Positions 27,864 to 38,022 are shown, counted from the first letter of the stretch. The stretch is 39,912 nt of DNA from an uncultured delta proteobacterium (GCA_903930515.1 CAIYYW010000148.1:1-39912), one strand, 5' to 3'. Made by a program: numbers and translations. The notes: a model not told the origin generated them from the sequence alone.

Positions 27864-28611
27864 GGGCAAGCTGAGGCTGGCGCTGCTGGCGGTGATCGCC
27901 TTGGGGATCGCCTTCGGGAACAGTTCCGGCCAGGCCTTGAAAAGTCCGGCCCAGCCTTATCTGGAAGCCGGGGACAGGTTGTATGAACAGGGGAAGCTGA
28001 AGGAATCGCTTTCCGCCTATGAGCAGGCGCTGGCGATTGATCCGAAGAATCAATATGCGTCCTTCCAGATCATCCAGGTGAATGTCAGGCTGAGTTCGGG
28101 GGAAAATGCCGCGCCCGGCGCGCTGCCCGCGCGCGATTACAGCAAGGTCAGCCGCGAGCTCGGCCCCTATTACAAGGACCCCCTGAACAAGATCGCGCTC
28201 CGTCCCCCGGCCGGCTGGCTGATTGACAACAGCGATCCTCGTTTCCAGGTCAAATTCATTGACCCCCATTACGAGGCGTTCGTTTTCGTCAAGGTGATCC
28301 CGACCCCCAAGCCGGTTTCAATCGGCTACGAACTGCAGACCCGGGTGGAAAACCTGGTAAAGAATCTCGCGGCCCAGATCCCCAACGCGAGCCTGAAATA
28401 TTTGAATTTTGAAAGACTGGTGGACGAGACCGTTCTCCGGGTGGAGGTGCATTACCAGGCCGGCCCGAACCTCATTATCATCAACACCCGTCTGATCACG
28501 GACCTGCAACGGGTGGTGATCGTGACCTGGGTCTGCCCGGAGCGGGTGTTCATTTATTTCCGGCCTTTGCTGGAAAGCTCGGTGGCGACCGTCACGCTCA
28601 CCCCTCAATAA
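27850..28611 (+). CDS. Exported TPR-containing protein of unknown function
   Basis: GTG start overlapping the previous gene by 14 nt; YLEAGDRLYEQGKLKESLSAYEQALAIDPKN. Confidence 0.72.
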   Translation: MRRNKGKLRLALLAVIALGIAFGNSSGQALKSPAQPYLEAGDRLYEQGKLKESLSAYEQALAIDPKNQYASFQIIQVNVRLSSGENAAPGALPARDYSKVSRELGPYYKDPLNKIALRPPAGWLIDNSDPRFQVKFIDPHYEAFVFVKVIPTPKPVSIGYELQTRVENLVKNLAAQIPNASLKYLNFERLVDETVLRVEVHYQAGPNLIIINTRLITDLQRVVIVTWVCPERVFIYFRPLLESSVATVTLTPQ

Positions 28612-28614
28612 ATA

Positions 28615-30024
28615 ATGCCCGGAATCCTATTCCTCCAAAGCGACTGGCTGGAACATCTCGGCCCGCTCTATCTTTCGGCATTCTTAAAATCTCAAGGCCT
28701 TGACGCCGGCCTGGTCATCTCCCGCTCTCCCAAAAAAATCATGGCGGAAATCAACCGCGTCCAACCCGACCTGCTCGGAATCTCTCTCGCCAGCGCCGGC
28801 AAAAGGTCCGCGCTGGAACTGCTGGAACGGATCAAGGCCCTGAGCCAAACCCCGGTCGTGCTGGGCGGACCCCACCCGACTTTTTTACCGGAAACGCTCG
28901 CTCACCCCGCGGTTGATTTCATTATCCGGGGGGAGGCCGAGGAAGGTTTATTTCAATTGATCTCGGCGCTGAAGAATAATTCCGGGCTGGAAAATGTGCC
29001 GGGCCTGGGCTGGAAGAAGGAGGGCGAACTAAAATATAATCCTCCGGCGAAACTCCTGGAAAACCTGGACCGGCTCCCCTTCCCGGACCGCTCGCTTTAT
29101 TTCCGCTACGGTTTTTTCCGGCGGCTCTCAATGAGAAGGGTGATCGCCTGCCGGGGCTGCCCGTTCCAGTGCCGGTATTGCTTCAACGCTCCGCTCCGGG
29201 AATATTATAAGGGTTGCGGCAAATATGTTCGGCATCGAAGCCCGGAAAACATCATCGCCGAGCTTCGGGAACTTAAAGCCGTCAGCCGGACCATTAATTT
29301 CGTGGACGACAGCTTCGGCCTGGACCAGGGACTCGCGATGGAATTGTTCGCGCAATATGAAACCGAAATCCGACTGCCCTTCATCATCAACCTGCGGCCG
29401 GAGCAGGTGAACGAAAAATTGGCCCGGGCCCTGGCCAAGGCCGGATGCCATTGCGCCCAAGTCGGGATTGAATCCGGGAACGACCAAATCCGCGGGCAAA
29501 TCCTGGGAAGGAAAATCAGCGCGGAACAAATCCGGGCCGCGGTCAAATATCTCAAGCAACAGGGGATTAAGGTCTTGAGCTACAATATGCTCGGAATCCC
29601 GGGAGAAAATCTGGAGCAGGGATTCCAAACCATCCGCCTCAACCGCGAACTCAAGATTGATTTCCCGCGCTTCAGCATTTTCCAGCCGTATCCCGGCACC
29701 GAGCTGGGGGAAGAGATCATCAGGAAAGGACTGGCGCGGCGGGAGGAACTATGGGAAAAATTTTCCCCCAGCTACTTCCGGTCCAGCCCGCTTTCATCTG
29801 CCGAGATCAGCCGTCTATCCAACCTGCAAAAACTTTTCCGGCCCGCAATCAAATTCCCGATCCTGGAGCCGCTCCTGAAAAAATTGGTGTCTCTCCCCCG
29901 GAACCCGGCTTTTGATTTGGTCTTCCTCGCAAGCATCGCCGCGCAATACCGGAAAGCCGCCAACCTCTCGGTTTCGGAAACGATGGAATACGGCCTCCGC
30001 AACCTCGCGCTTTATTTTCAATAG
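28615..30024 (+). CDS. Radical SAM protein, B12-binding type (copy 1)
   Basis: ACRGCPFQCRYCFNAP (CxxxCxxC), QPDLLGISLASA, VVLGGPHPTFLPE, FIIRGEAEEGL. Confidence 0.92.
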   Translation: MPGILFLQSDWLEHLGPLYLSAFLKSQGLDAGLVISRSPKKIMAEINRVQPDLLGISLASAGKRSALELLERIKALSQTPVVLGGPHPTFLPETLAHPAVDFIIRGEAEEGLFQLISALKNNSGLENVPGLGWKKEGELKYNPPAKLLENLDRLPFPDRSLYFRYGFFRRLSMRRVIACRGCPFQCRYCFNAPLREYYKGCGKYVRHRSPENIIAELRELKAVSRTINFVDDSFGLDQGLAMELFAQYETEIRLPFIINLRPEQVNEKLARALAKAGCHCAQVGIESGNDQIRGQILGRKISAEQIRAAVKYLKQQGIKVLSYNMLGIPGENLEQGFQTIRLNRELKIDFPRFSIFQPYPGTELGEEIIRKGLARREELWEKFSPSYFRSSPLSSAEISRLSNLQKLFRPAIKFPILEPLLKKLVSLPRNPAFDLVFLASIAAQYRKAANLSVSETMEYGLRNLALYFQ

Positions 30025-30078
30025 TCAAGCGGATACCCGATCCCTGATGCTGAAACCGGACACCCCGGTCCCGCGTAA

Positions 30079-30106
30079 TTGAAGCGTCCCGCCGGCGTGA
30101 TATATT
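30079..30106 (+). promoter_or_regulatory. Sigma70-like promoter TTGAAG-N16-TATATT
   Basis: Predicted TSS at ATG 30112/30115; only obvious promoter of the downstream overlapping gene run. Confidence 0.55.
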
Positions 30107-30111
30107 ATTAA

Positions 30112-31518
30112 ATGATGAAAACCGCGCTGGTTTTTCCCAGGCTTTGGAGCCAGGTGCATGGGATGTGGCCCCCGCTCGGGCTGTGCAGCCTGGCCACCGT
30201 GTTGCGGGACGCCGGGGAATCGGTGAAAATATTTGACTCCAGCTTTGACCAAAGCCTGGACCGGGTGAAGGCGGAGTTGAAAAAATTCCAGCCCGACCTG
30301 ATCGGGATTTATACCCTCACCGATTTCTTCCGCGCCGCCCAAGAGCTTTCGGAATTCGGCCGGAGCCTGGGCGCCAAGGTGGTTTCCGGCGCGGCCCATC
30401 CGACCCTGCTTCCGGAGCAGACCCTGAAAGAAATTCAAGGGTTGGATTTCATCCTGCGCGGAGAGGGCGAGCAAGCGATCCTTCTTCTTTTGGCCGCCAT
30501 CCGGGGCGAGCGGGATTTTTCGCAGGTGCCCGGGCTGGGGTACCGGCGGGGCGGAGAAATTATTTTAAACCCGCTTCCGGAGGAGCCGCTGGATTTGGAT
30601 CAGCTCCCGATCCCGGACCGGGATTTGTTTGAGCATTTTCCGAAATATTTGCGCAACCGCGCGATCAATCTCCACATCAGCCGGGGCTGTCCGTTTAATT
30701 GCTCCTTCTGCCAGCCAACCCTTAAATTGATGTTCGGGAAAAAACCCCGGTACCGGTCCCCGCAACTGGTGGCGGAGGAGTTGAAATTGCTCAATCAAAA
30801 ATACCAGATCCGGGAATTTTTCTTCCACGATGACATTTTCACCGTGAACCATCAGTGGCTGGCCGAGTTGGTGGAAAAGATCAACCAGGCCGGCTTGCGC
30901 AAGGGGTTCCGATATGTGGTGAACAGCCGGGTGGATACCTTTGACGAAAAGGTCGCGCGTCTGCTCCGGGAGATGGGCGTGTATTATGTTTTGTTCGGCC
31001 TGGAGAGCGGCTCGCAGGAAGTTTTGGATCGGATGAAAAAAGGGGCCACGGTGGAGCAGTCATATCAGGCCTTTGCGCTCTGCCGTAAATTCGGGTTCCG
31101 CACCCACGCTTACATAATCCTGGCCGGCCCGGGCGAGACCGAATCCACCCTGGGGATGACCGAGAAGATGATTTCGGAACTGAAGCCGGACACCGTCCAC
31201 ATCTCCATCTGCACCCCTCTTCCCGGAACCAATTTGGCCAAAGACGCCCAAGAGCAAGGCCTGATCGGAGTGCAGGATTATTCGGATATGGATTATTACC
31301 TCAAGACCACCAGCACCGGCAGACTGCCGCTCGCGCTCCCGGGCTTAAGCTATCAGGAAGTTTTATCCGCGCGTGAGCGGATTTTAAAAAAGAGAAAATG
31401 GTTCATGTTCCAGGACAACCTGGCGAACCTGGGCAAAGATTTTATCCATGACCCGTCTCCGGGGAAATTTATCTTCCGGCTCAGCTTTTACCGGAAGATG
31501 CAACATTATTTCGGATGA
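30112..31518 (+). CDS. Radical SAM protein, B12-binding type (copy 2)
   Basis: SRGCPFNCSFCQPT, PPLGLCSLATVLRDAG, AAHPTLLPEQTL, FILRGEGEQAI. Confidence 0.93.
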   Translation: MMKTALVFPRLWSQVHGMWPPLGLCSLATVLRDAGESVKIFDSSFDQSLDRVKAELKKFQPDLIGIYTLTDFFRAAQELSEFGRSLGAKVVSGAAHPTLLPEQTLKEIQGLDFILRGEGEQAILLLLAAIRGERDFSQVPGLGYRRGGEIILNPLPEEPLDLDQLPIPDRDLFEHFPKYLRNRAINLHISRGCPFNCSFCQPTLKLMFGKKPRYRSPQLVAEELKLLNQKYQIREFFFHDDIFTVNHQWLAELVEKINQAGLRKGFRYVVNSRVDTFDEKVARLLREMGVYYVLFGLESGSQEVLDRMKKGATVEQSYQAFALCRKFGFRTHAYIILAGPGETESTLGMTEKMISELKPDTVHISICTPLPGTNLAKDAQEQGLIGVQDYSDMDYYLKTTSTGRLPLALPGLSYQEVLSARERILKKRKWFMFQDNLANLGKDFIHDPSPGKFIFRLSFYRKMQHYFG

Positions 31519-31529
31519 GGTGTTAGGTT

Positions 31530-33389
31530 TTGGCAATCAACCCAGGTCCCTCCCGGTCCAAATTATTCGGCGGATGCCTCGCCTTGCTCATCCTGTTCCA
31601 GGTTTTAAGCGCGGTCCTCTGCTTCAAGACCCCGGCTGAATTGTTCCGGACCGATCCGATCATCAACATTGACTGGAGCTCGCAATACTACTGGAGCTTC
31701 GCGGCCCGTAAATTTTTCGCGCAGTCGCATAGGCTCTGGGGATTTGACCCGTATTATATGGCCGGATACCCGCTGGACTTCATCTTCAACTCCTCGCTCC
31801 CGGTCCAGGTCGCAAACATCCTCTTCCGCCCACTCCCGCTCGGGCTGGTGATCAAATGGTTTTTCCTCCTATCCTTCCTGGCCGTGCCGTTCATCTTCTA
31901 TTTCTCGCTCAGGAACTTCGGCCTGGACAAAGGGGTTTCTCTCGCCGGGGCCGCGCTCGGGGTTTCCTATTTCTGGCTCGGGGAGGACGCCCTGTTCGGG
32001 AACTGGGGTATGATCTCCGGAGCGCTCCTGCTGAATTTTTTCCTGCTTGCCGCCTCCTCCTTATACCGCTACCTTGGCTCCGGGGATCGCGGGAATTATT
32101 TACTATTTATAATCTATCTCACATCCGCGGTCTTGATCCACAAGACCTTCCTGGTCCTGGCCGGGATTCCCTGCCTGATCCTGACGCTGATATTTTTCCG
32201 CCGGATCAGCAGAAAAGTCTGGCTCGGCCTGGTCGGCGCGGTTATTTTCGCCTACGCGGCCAACAGCTTCTGGCTGATCCCGTTCCTGCATTTTTTGCCC
32301 AATAAGATTGAAGACCCCAACACCACTTTTTTCCAGAACACCGTCGCCTGGCGATTCCTGGCCGACCTGATCCCCTTTCCTCTTCCGGGCGCGGCCCTGG
32401 GCCGGATCGCGATTTTATTTCCCGCGCTCTATGGCGTGATCCGGATGCGCAAAGACCGGGAGCATCAAGACCTTTTCCGGTTCACGCTCATTTGCTACGC
32501 GGTGTTTTTCGTCCTGGTTTACTTCGGGTCGTTCTCCGCGCTCCTGCGCAATCTCCAGCCCTACCGATACCTGACCGCTCTTTTCTTTTTGCTCACTCCC
32601 GCGGCCGGGTACGGGCTTGGGAAAGTTGCCCAAAAATTTTCCGGCCGGGCTTTTTCCCGGGCGCTGCCGGTGATGTTGGTGATTTTGCTTTTCGGGCTGC
32701 AATTTGTCCCGAGCTACCGGCTTTTTTATGTAGTGGCTCCCCTGACCAGCAAATGGCCGGCAAATGTTTTAGAACTCCAGGACTGGCTGGTAAAAAATAC
32801 CGACCTGAGCGGCAGAATAATGATGGAAGACATCAACAAATGGGAAGGCAAACTCGCGCCTTATGGACCGGGCCGGCTTCCGGGCCTGGCCCCGGCTCTG
32901 ATCCATCGGCAATTAATCGGCGGCCCTCTCCCCAACGCCTTTATCAAACATCATTACGCCAGTTTCCACGACGGGCTGTTCCTGAACAAGCCGATCCAGG
33001 AATACACCGACCAGGAGCTTCAGGAAAAAATGAGCCTCTATAATATTCACTGGGCCGTGGCCTGGGATGCCCGGTCCAAAATTCGGTTGGAGAAATTTTA
33101 CGCCGGCCGAAAGGCCGCAACCTTCGGCGGGGTGGAGGTATTTGAAATCCGGAACCGGCCCGACTGGTTCCTGGTCGGGAGCGGGGATCTTCAAGCGGAT
33201 TATGATAGAATTGAGTTGAGGCGTCTGAAACCGGTGAATAAGATGGTGGTGATAAAAATGCACTGGCTGGACGGGTTCCAATCCGAGCCGGCTTGCGAAC
33301 TTTTCCGATTTCCGGTTCCGGGCGACCCGATCGGGTTCATCGGCTTGAAGAATCCCCGGTCGGAATTGGTGTTGAAATATGGACGGTAA
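31530..33389 (+). CDS. Large polytopic membrane protein (YfhO / 6-PTPS-related GT-C-like)
   Basis: WGFDPYYMAGYPLDFIFNSSLPVQVANILFRPLP and about ten hydrophobic helices. Confidence 0.75.
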   Translation: MAINPGPSRSKLFGGCLALLILFQVLSAVLCFKTPAELFRTDPIINIDWSSQYYWSFAARKFFAQSHRLWGFDPYYMAGYPLDFIFNSSLPVQVANILFRPLPLGLVIKWFFLLSFLAVPFIFYFSLRNFGLDKGVSLAGAALGVSYFWLGEDALFGNWGMISGALLLNFFLLAASSLYRYLGSGDRGNYLLFIIYLTSAVLIHKTFLVLAGIPCLILTLIFFRRISRKVWLGLVGAVIFAYAANSFWLIPFLHFLPNKIEDPNTTFFQNTVAWRFLADLIPFPLPGAALGRIAILFPALYGVIRMRKDREHQDLFRFTLICYAVFFVLVYFGSFSALLRNLQPYRYLTALFFLLTPAAGYGLGKVAQKFSGRAFSRALPVMLVILLFGLQFVPSYRLFYVVAPLTSKWPANVLELQDWLVKNTDLSGRIMMEDINKWEGKLAPYGPGRLPGLAPALIHRQLIGGPLPNAFIKHHYASFHDGLFLNKPIQEYTDQELQEKMSLYNIHWAVAWDARSKIRLEKFYAGRKAATFGGVEVFEIRNRPDWFLVGSGDLQADYDRIELRRLKPVNKMVVIKMHWLDGFQSEPACELFRFPVPGDPIGFIGLKNPRSELVLKYGR

Positions 33390-34092
33390 GTCGTTGAAGA
33401 TAATCGTCTCGGCCGTGATCCTGGCCAAGGACGAGCAAGGAACCATTTCCGGGATCGTGGAAAAGGCAAAGGGATACGCGGACGAGGTGCTGGTAGTGGA
33501 CGGCCGCTCTACGGACCGCACCCGCGAGTTGGCGGAGAAAGCCGGCGCGAGGGTGATCCCGGACCACGGACTGGGAAAGGGAGACGGGTACCGGGTCGGC
33601 CTGGCCGAGGCCAAAGGAGAAGTTGCGGTGTTCCTGGACGCGGACGGCTCTCACGATCCGGCCGAGATTCCCAAGCTGAGCGGTCCGATTCTCAAGGGGG
33701 ATTTTGATTTGGTGATCGGGTCGCGATGGAGAGGCGGTTCGGACGACATTCATCCCAATTTCAATCACCTGATCCGGGACCTGGGCGGGAACCTCCTTTC
33801 CATCATCATCAGCAGATGGTTCCAGACCGAAGTCACCGACTGCCTGCACGGGTTCCGGGCGATCCGGCGGCAGGTCGGGCTTGGACTCGGACTTTGCGCG
33901 AATGATTTTGATGTTGAGCACGAAATGGTGATCAAAACCTTGAAGAGCGGATATAGGGTCGGGGAAGCGCCGGTGCACGAATACGCGCGCCAGGCTGGGA
34001 AAAGCAAGCTGCCCACCTACGGGAAAGCGCACCTTTTCTGGTGGCGCCTGTTCCGGGAGTTGGTTCGGAGGAAACCGTGCGGGTGTTCCTGA
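33379..34092 (+). CDS. Glycosyltransferase family 2 (dolichol-phosphate mannosyltransferase-like)
   Basis: VSAVILAKDEQGTI, VVDGRSTDRT, VFLDADGSHDP, DLVIGSRW. Confidence 0.92.
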   Translation: MDGKSLKIIVSAVILAKDEQGTISGIVEKAKGYADEVLVVDGRSTDRTRELAEKAGARVIPDHGLGKGDGYRVGLAEAKGEVAVFLDADGSHDPAEIPKLSGPILKGDFDLVIGSRWRGGSDDIHPNFNHLIRDLGGNLLSIIISRWFQTEVTDCLHGFRAIRRQVGLGLGLCANDFDVEHEMVIKTLKSGYRVGEAPVHEYARQAGKSKLPTYGKAHLFWWRLFRELVRRKPCGCS

Positions 34093-35495
34093 TCAATCCA
34101 CCGGCCGCGGACGGGGTAGAGATGGTCCGGGAGGGGAGATGTATGCAGAGGCGCTCGGCCTGGGGAGCGGTCTGGCCCCCGATCAGTTTGGCCACCATCG
34201 CCTCCCTTTTGGAGATTAACGGGTATGAATGCCGGATCCGGGACTGCATTGTGGAAAAAATTTGCCTGACCGATCTTTTGAAAGAGGCGCGCGAATTTCA
34301 TCCCGAGTTGATTATCCTCAACACCGCGACCGGGTCGATCAAGGCTGATCTGGACGCGGCGAACCAACTCCATAAGACGGTTTCGGCCGCGGCGATTTTC
34401 GTGATCGGGATTCATCCGACCGCGCTTCCGGAGGACACCCTGGAAAATTGTCGGGGATTGGACGGGGTGATCCGTGGGGAGCCGGAGGGGGTGGCGCTGG
34501 GCCTGGCCAATCTGATCCGGTACCATAAGGATTGGAGAACCGCTCCGGGCGTGAGTTACAAGGAAGGACTGTTTTGCTACCACAACCCCTGCCCCGCGGA
34601 ACTGGATTTGGACCAGGTGCCCTTCCCCGCCTGGCATTTGATCAAGCCCAATCTTTACCGGATGCCCATCGTCGGAAAAGCGTTCCTGATGGTCGGCGTC
34701 AGCCGGGGATGTCCGTTCAGCTGTCAATTCTGCGCGGACGCAACCTATTACGGCAAAAAACTCCGGACCAAAAGTCCGGCCAAGATTGTGCGCGAGCTGG
34801 ACTGGGTCGGGACCAAGTTCGGGATTGAAGATTTCCTGTTCTGGGCCGAGTCGTCCACCCTGAACCCGCAATGGACAATGTCGGTTTGCGACGCGATCAT
34901 CTCTTCCGGTCTCAAGGTCCGGTTCGTGGTCAACAGCCGTCCGGACCAGGTCAACCTGGAATTATTGAAGAAGCTTAAGCAGGCCGGCTGCTGGATGATC
35001 GGGTACGGGCTGGAGAGCGGTTCCGACCGGATGCTCAAGCTGATGGGGAAAAATATTCGGCTGGACGACAACCGCAACGCGGTCAAGTGGGCCAAAGAAG
35101 CGGGCCTGGCGGTCACCGGCCATTTCGTGCTCGGCTTTCCCGGCGAGACCAAAGAGAGCGCGACGGAGACCATCAGGTTCTCCCTGGATCAGCCGATTGA
35201 CTTCGCCCAGTTCTATTGCGCGGTGCCCTTTCCGGGGTCCAAACTATACGAGCTTGCCAAAGCCAACAACTGGATCATCAACGCGGACTGGAGCAAGTTT
35301 GAGCAAAACTTCTGCGTCATCACCACCCCCGAACTGACCGCGGCGGAGCTGGGCAAAATCAGGATGGAAGCATATCGGAAATTTTATTACTCATTTAAGA
35401 AGATGCTGAATTTCTGGAGACTGGCCTGGAGGATCGGCAGTCTCAGGAACCTGGGGGCTTTATCGCGCGAATTTCAGGGATGGATCGCGGAATGA
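34077..35495 (+). CDS. Radical SAM protein, B12-binding type (copy 3); GTG 34077 preferred
   Basis: VRVFLINPPAADG start at GTG; SRGCPFSCQFCADATYYGKK; IGIHPTALPEDTL; VIRGEPEGVAL. Confidence 0.92.
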   Translation: MRVFLINPPAADGVEMVREGRCMQRRSAWGAVWPPISLATIASLLEINGYECRIRDCIVEKICLTDLLKEAREFHPELIILNTATGSIKADLDAANQLHKTVSAAAIFVIGIHPTALPEDTLENCRGLDGVIRGEPEGVALGLANLIRYHKDWRTAPGVSYKEGLFCYHNPCPAELDLDQVPFPAWHLIKPNLYRMPIVGKAFLMVGVSRGCPFSCQFCADATYYGKKLRTKSPAKIVRELDWVGTKFGIEDFLFWAESSTLNPQWTMSVCDAIISSGLKVRFVVNSRPDQVNLELLKKLKQAGCWMIGYGLESGSDRMLKLMGKNIRLDDNRNAVKWAKEAGLAVTGHFVLGFPGETKESATETIRFSLDQPIDFAQFYCAVPFPGSKLYELAKANNWIINADWSKFEQNFCVITTPELTAAELGKIRMEAYRKFYYSFKKMLNFWRLAWRIGSLRNLGALSREFQGWIAE

Positions 35496-36661
35496 AAATA
35501 TCATCAATGAAAGGGATTGACCGCTGGCTGGGCATCCCGGCCTGCTGGATCTTAAGGCAATGGGGAAGGCTCAGATCCGATCAGGAGCCGGAGCGGATTG
35601 ATCGCATCCTGGTGATCAAGTTCTGGGGAATGGGGAGTATGATCCTGGCCCTGCCGGTTTTTCAAGCCCTGAGAAAGGCGTATCCCAAGGCCGAACTCGG
35701 GTTCGCCACCCTGGCCCGCAACCGCGAGTTCCTGGAGGTGCTGAAAATTTCCGACCGTCAAATATATCTGGAGCTTCCGGCCCATCCCCTGAAGATTTTT
35801 ATTTCCATCCTCTCCTTTTTCCAAAGGCTGAGAAAATTCCGGCCCCAGGCCGTGATTGACCTGGAATACCTCACCCGCTTCTCCGCCATCGCCACCTTCC
35901 TCTCCCAGGCCGAAAAGCGGGTCGGGTTCCATTCCTGGGATGTCTGGCGCGGAGAACTCCATAATGTGCCCGTGCCCTTCAACCCCTACTGGCACGCGAG
36001 CGAAAATTTTCTCAACCTAGCCCGCAAGCTGACCGGCCGGGATTTCCCGCTCAAGTTTGAGTTCACCCTTCCGGAAAACCCGGCCGCGAAAAAGAGGCTG
36101 GAAGAAAAGCTGGGATCGGAAAAAATTTCTCCCGTTGACCGATTGATCCTGATCAATCCCAACGCGTCCACCATCGCATTGGAGCGGCGCTGGCCCCCGG
36201 AGCATTTTTCCCGGTTGATGGAAATGCTTTTGCAACAAAATCTTGGCAAGCTGATCCTGATCGGGGCGCCGGACGAGCAAGGGTTCGGGGAGGGATTGAG
36301 AAGGAGCCTGAAAACTCCGGACCTGGTTTTGAACCTGGCCGGAAAGATCAGCCTGGAGGAATTGATTGAATTGATCCGCAAATGCGAGCTGATGATCACC
36401 AACGATTCCGGGCCGCTCCATATCGCGGAAGTGCTTCACGCCAAGACCGTAAGCTTTTTCGGGCCTGAAACCCCGGTCCTGTTCGGACCGCTCGGAGAAG
36501 GGCACAAGGTTTTATATCACGCCATTGACTGCTCCCCCTGCATCACCGTTTACAACGCCAAGACCGTACGCTGCATCCGCAAGGTCCCGGAATGCGTGGC
36601 CGGGATCAGCCCGGAAGAGGCGTTTGCCGCGGTCAGGGAAGCGCTCGGAAAGCAAAAATGA
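35492..36661 (+). CDS. Glycosyltransferase family 9 (heptosyltransferase-like); ATG 35492 with ATGA overlap preferred
   Basis: VIKFWGMGSMILALPVFQALRKAYP, LILINPNAS, LMITNDSGPLHIAEVLHAKTVSFFGP. Confidence 0.92.
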   Translation: MKISSMKGIDRWLGIPACWILRQWGRLRSDQEPERIDRILVIKFWGMGSMILALPVFQALRKAYPKAELGFATLARNREFLEVLKISDRQIYLELPAHPLKIFISILSFFQRLRKFRPQAVIDLEYLTRFSAIATFLSQAEKRVGFHSWDVWRGELHNVPVPFNPYWHASENFLNLARKLTGRDFPLKFEFTLPENPAAKKRLEEKLGSEKISPVDRLILINPNASTIALERRWPPEHFSRLMEMLLQQNLGKLILIGAPDEQGFGEGLRRSLKTPDLVLNLAGKISLEELIELIRKCELMITNDSGPLHIAEVLHAKTVSFFGPETPVLFGPLGEGHKVLYHAIDCSPCITVYNAKTVRCIRKVPECVAGISPEEAFAAVREALGKQK

Positions 36662-38022
36662 AAATCGTCCTGCTCAACCCGCCATCCCGCGTCCGGCTGA
36701 TCCGCGACTACTATTGCAGTAAGACCAGCAAGAGCACCTATCTGTTCGCGCCCGCTGACCTGCTGATGCAGAGCGGATTGCTTTCCAAAACCAACGAGCT
36801 GATCGTGATGGACGCGGTCGCGGAAAAGCTTTCCCCGAAGCAATGCCTGGATCGGCTCCATTCCTTCCAGCCCGGCCTGGTGCTGGGATTGATCTCCGCG
36901 GTGGAATACAACGCCGACTTGGAATTTTATCGCCGGCTCAAGGACGCGCCCGGGTCCCGCAAAATTTTTTTGAGCGGAGAGCCGGTCCTGGAAAACCCGG
37001 AGCAATGGCTGAGCCAAAACCCCTTCATTGACGGAATCCTGCTCCGGTTTGTCAGCCGGGGAATGGAACAATATGTGCGCGGAGAAAAAAAACCGGAGGG
37101 GCTTGCTTTCCGGGACGGCGGGGAAATAAAATCCTTCCCGATCAGCCGCGAGCCGGAATATTCAGTCGGACGGGCCCGGCAGGAACTGTTCCAGGATCCG
37201 GCTTATTTTTTTTCCTTCGCAAAGCATCGCCGCTTCGCGACTTTCCTCACTGACTTCGGGTGCCCTTATCAGTGCCGGTTCTGCGTGATGGCATCGCTCG
37301 GATACCGCAGGCGGAACGCCGACGAGGTTGAAGAAGAACTGGACTATCTTTCCTGGCTCGGGATCAAGGAGCTTTTTCTCGCAGACCAGAGTTTTGGAGC
37401 GGCGCCTGAGCACAGCCGCAAGATGATGAGCCTGTTCAAAAAATACCGCAATTCCTTTACCGCGTTCGTCCGTCCGGACCAGGGCAAGGATGATTTTTGG
37501 AAGGCCTTGAAAGAGTCCGGCTGTCATACCGCGATCGTGGGATTGGAAAGCGGCTCCGAAGAAATCCTCCAGGCATATTCCAAGGGATATCTCCGCGAGG
37601 AAATCAGCGAGGGAATCCAAAACGCGAAAAGGGCCGGGCTTAGGGTGGTGGCCACCGTGATCGTTGGCCTGCCCGAGGACACTGAAGCGAGCATCCAGTC
37701 CACAATGAAATTCCTCCGCGAGCTGGACCCGGATTTTGTCTCTTACAATTTGGCGGTCCCGCGCAGTCTCACCGACTTGCGCAAGACCGTGATCGCGGAA
37801 GGGTTGGCCGTGAACTTGGAGATGGACCAGGCCGGAAGTTTCGGCTCGCTCAAGACCCGCCATTTGACTGAATCCCAACTGGTCTCGCTCAAGCAAAAAG
37901 CCGTGCGCGATTTCTATCTCAGGCCCGGATATTTATTCTCCCGACTTGCCAAAGCCCAAAGCGCCTTTGAACTCTACGCCCTCCTGCGCGAGGGCCTTTC
38001 CGTGCTGAGCAAGAATATTTGA
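36658..38022 (+). CDS. Radical SAM protein, B12-binding type (copy 4); ATG 36658 with ATGA overlap preferred
   Basis: MKIVLLNPPSRVRLIRDYY; DFGCPYQCRFCVMASLGYRRR; TAIVGLESGSEEILQAYSKG. Confidence 0.9.
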   Translation: MKIVLLNPPSRVRLIRDYYCSKTSKSTYLFAPADLLMQSGLLSKTNELIVMDAVAEKLSPKQCLDRLHSFQPGLVLGLISAVEYNADLEFYRRLKDAPGSRKIFLSGEPVLENPEQWLSQNPFIDGILLRFVSRGMEQYVRGEKKPEGLAFRDGGEIKSFPISREPEYSVGRARQELFQDPAYFFSFAKHRRFATFLTDFGCPYQCRFCVMASLGYRRRNADEVEEELDYLSWLGIKELFLADQSFGAAPEHSRKMMSLFKKYRNSFTAFVRPDQGKDDFWKALKESGCHTAIVGLESGSEEILQAYSKGYLREEISEGIQNAKRAGLRVVATVIVGLPEDTEASIQSTMKFLRELDPDFVSYNLAVPRSLTDLRKTVIAEGLAVNLEMDQAGSFGSLKTRHLTESQLVSLKQKAVRDFYLRPGYLFSRLAKAQSAFELYALLREGLSVLSKNI

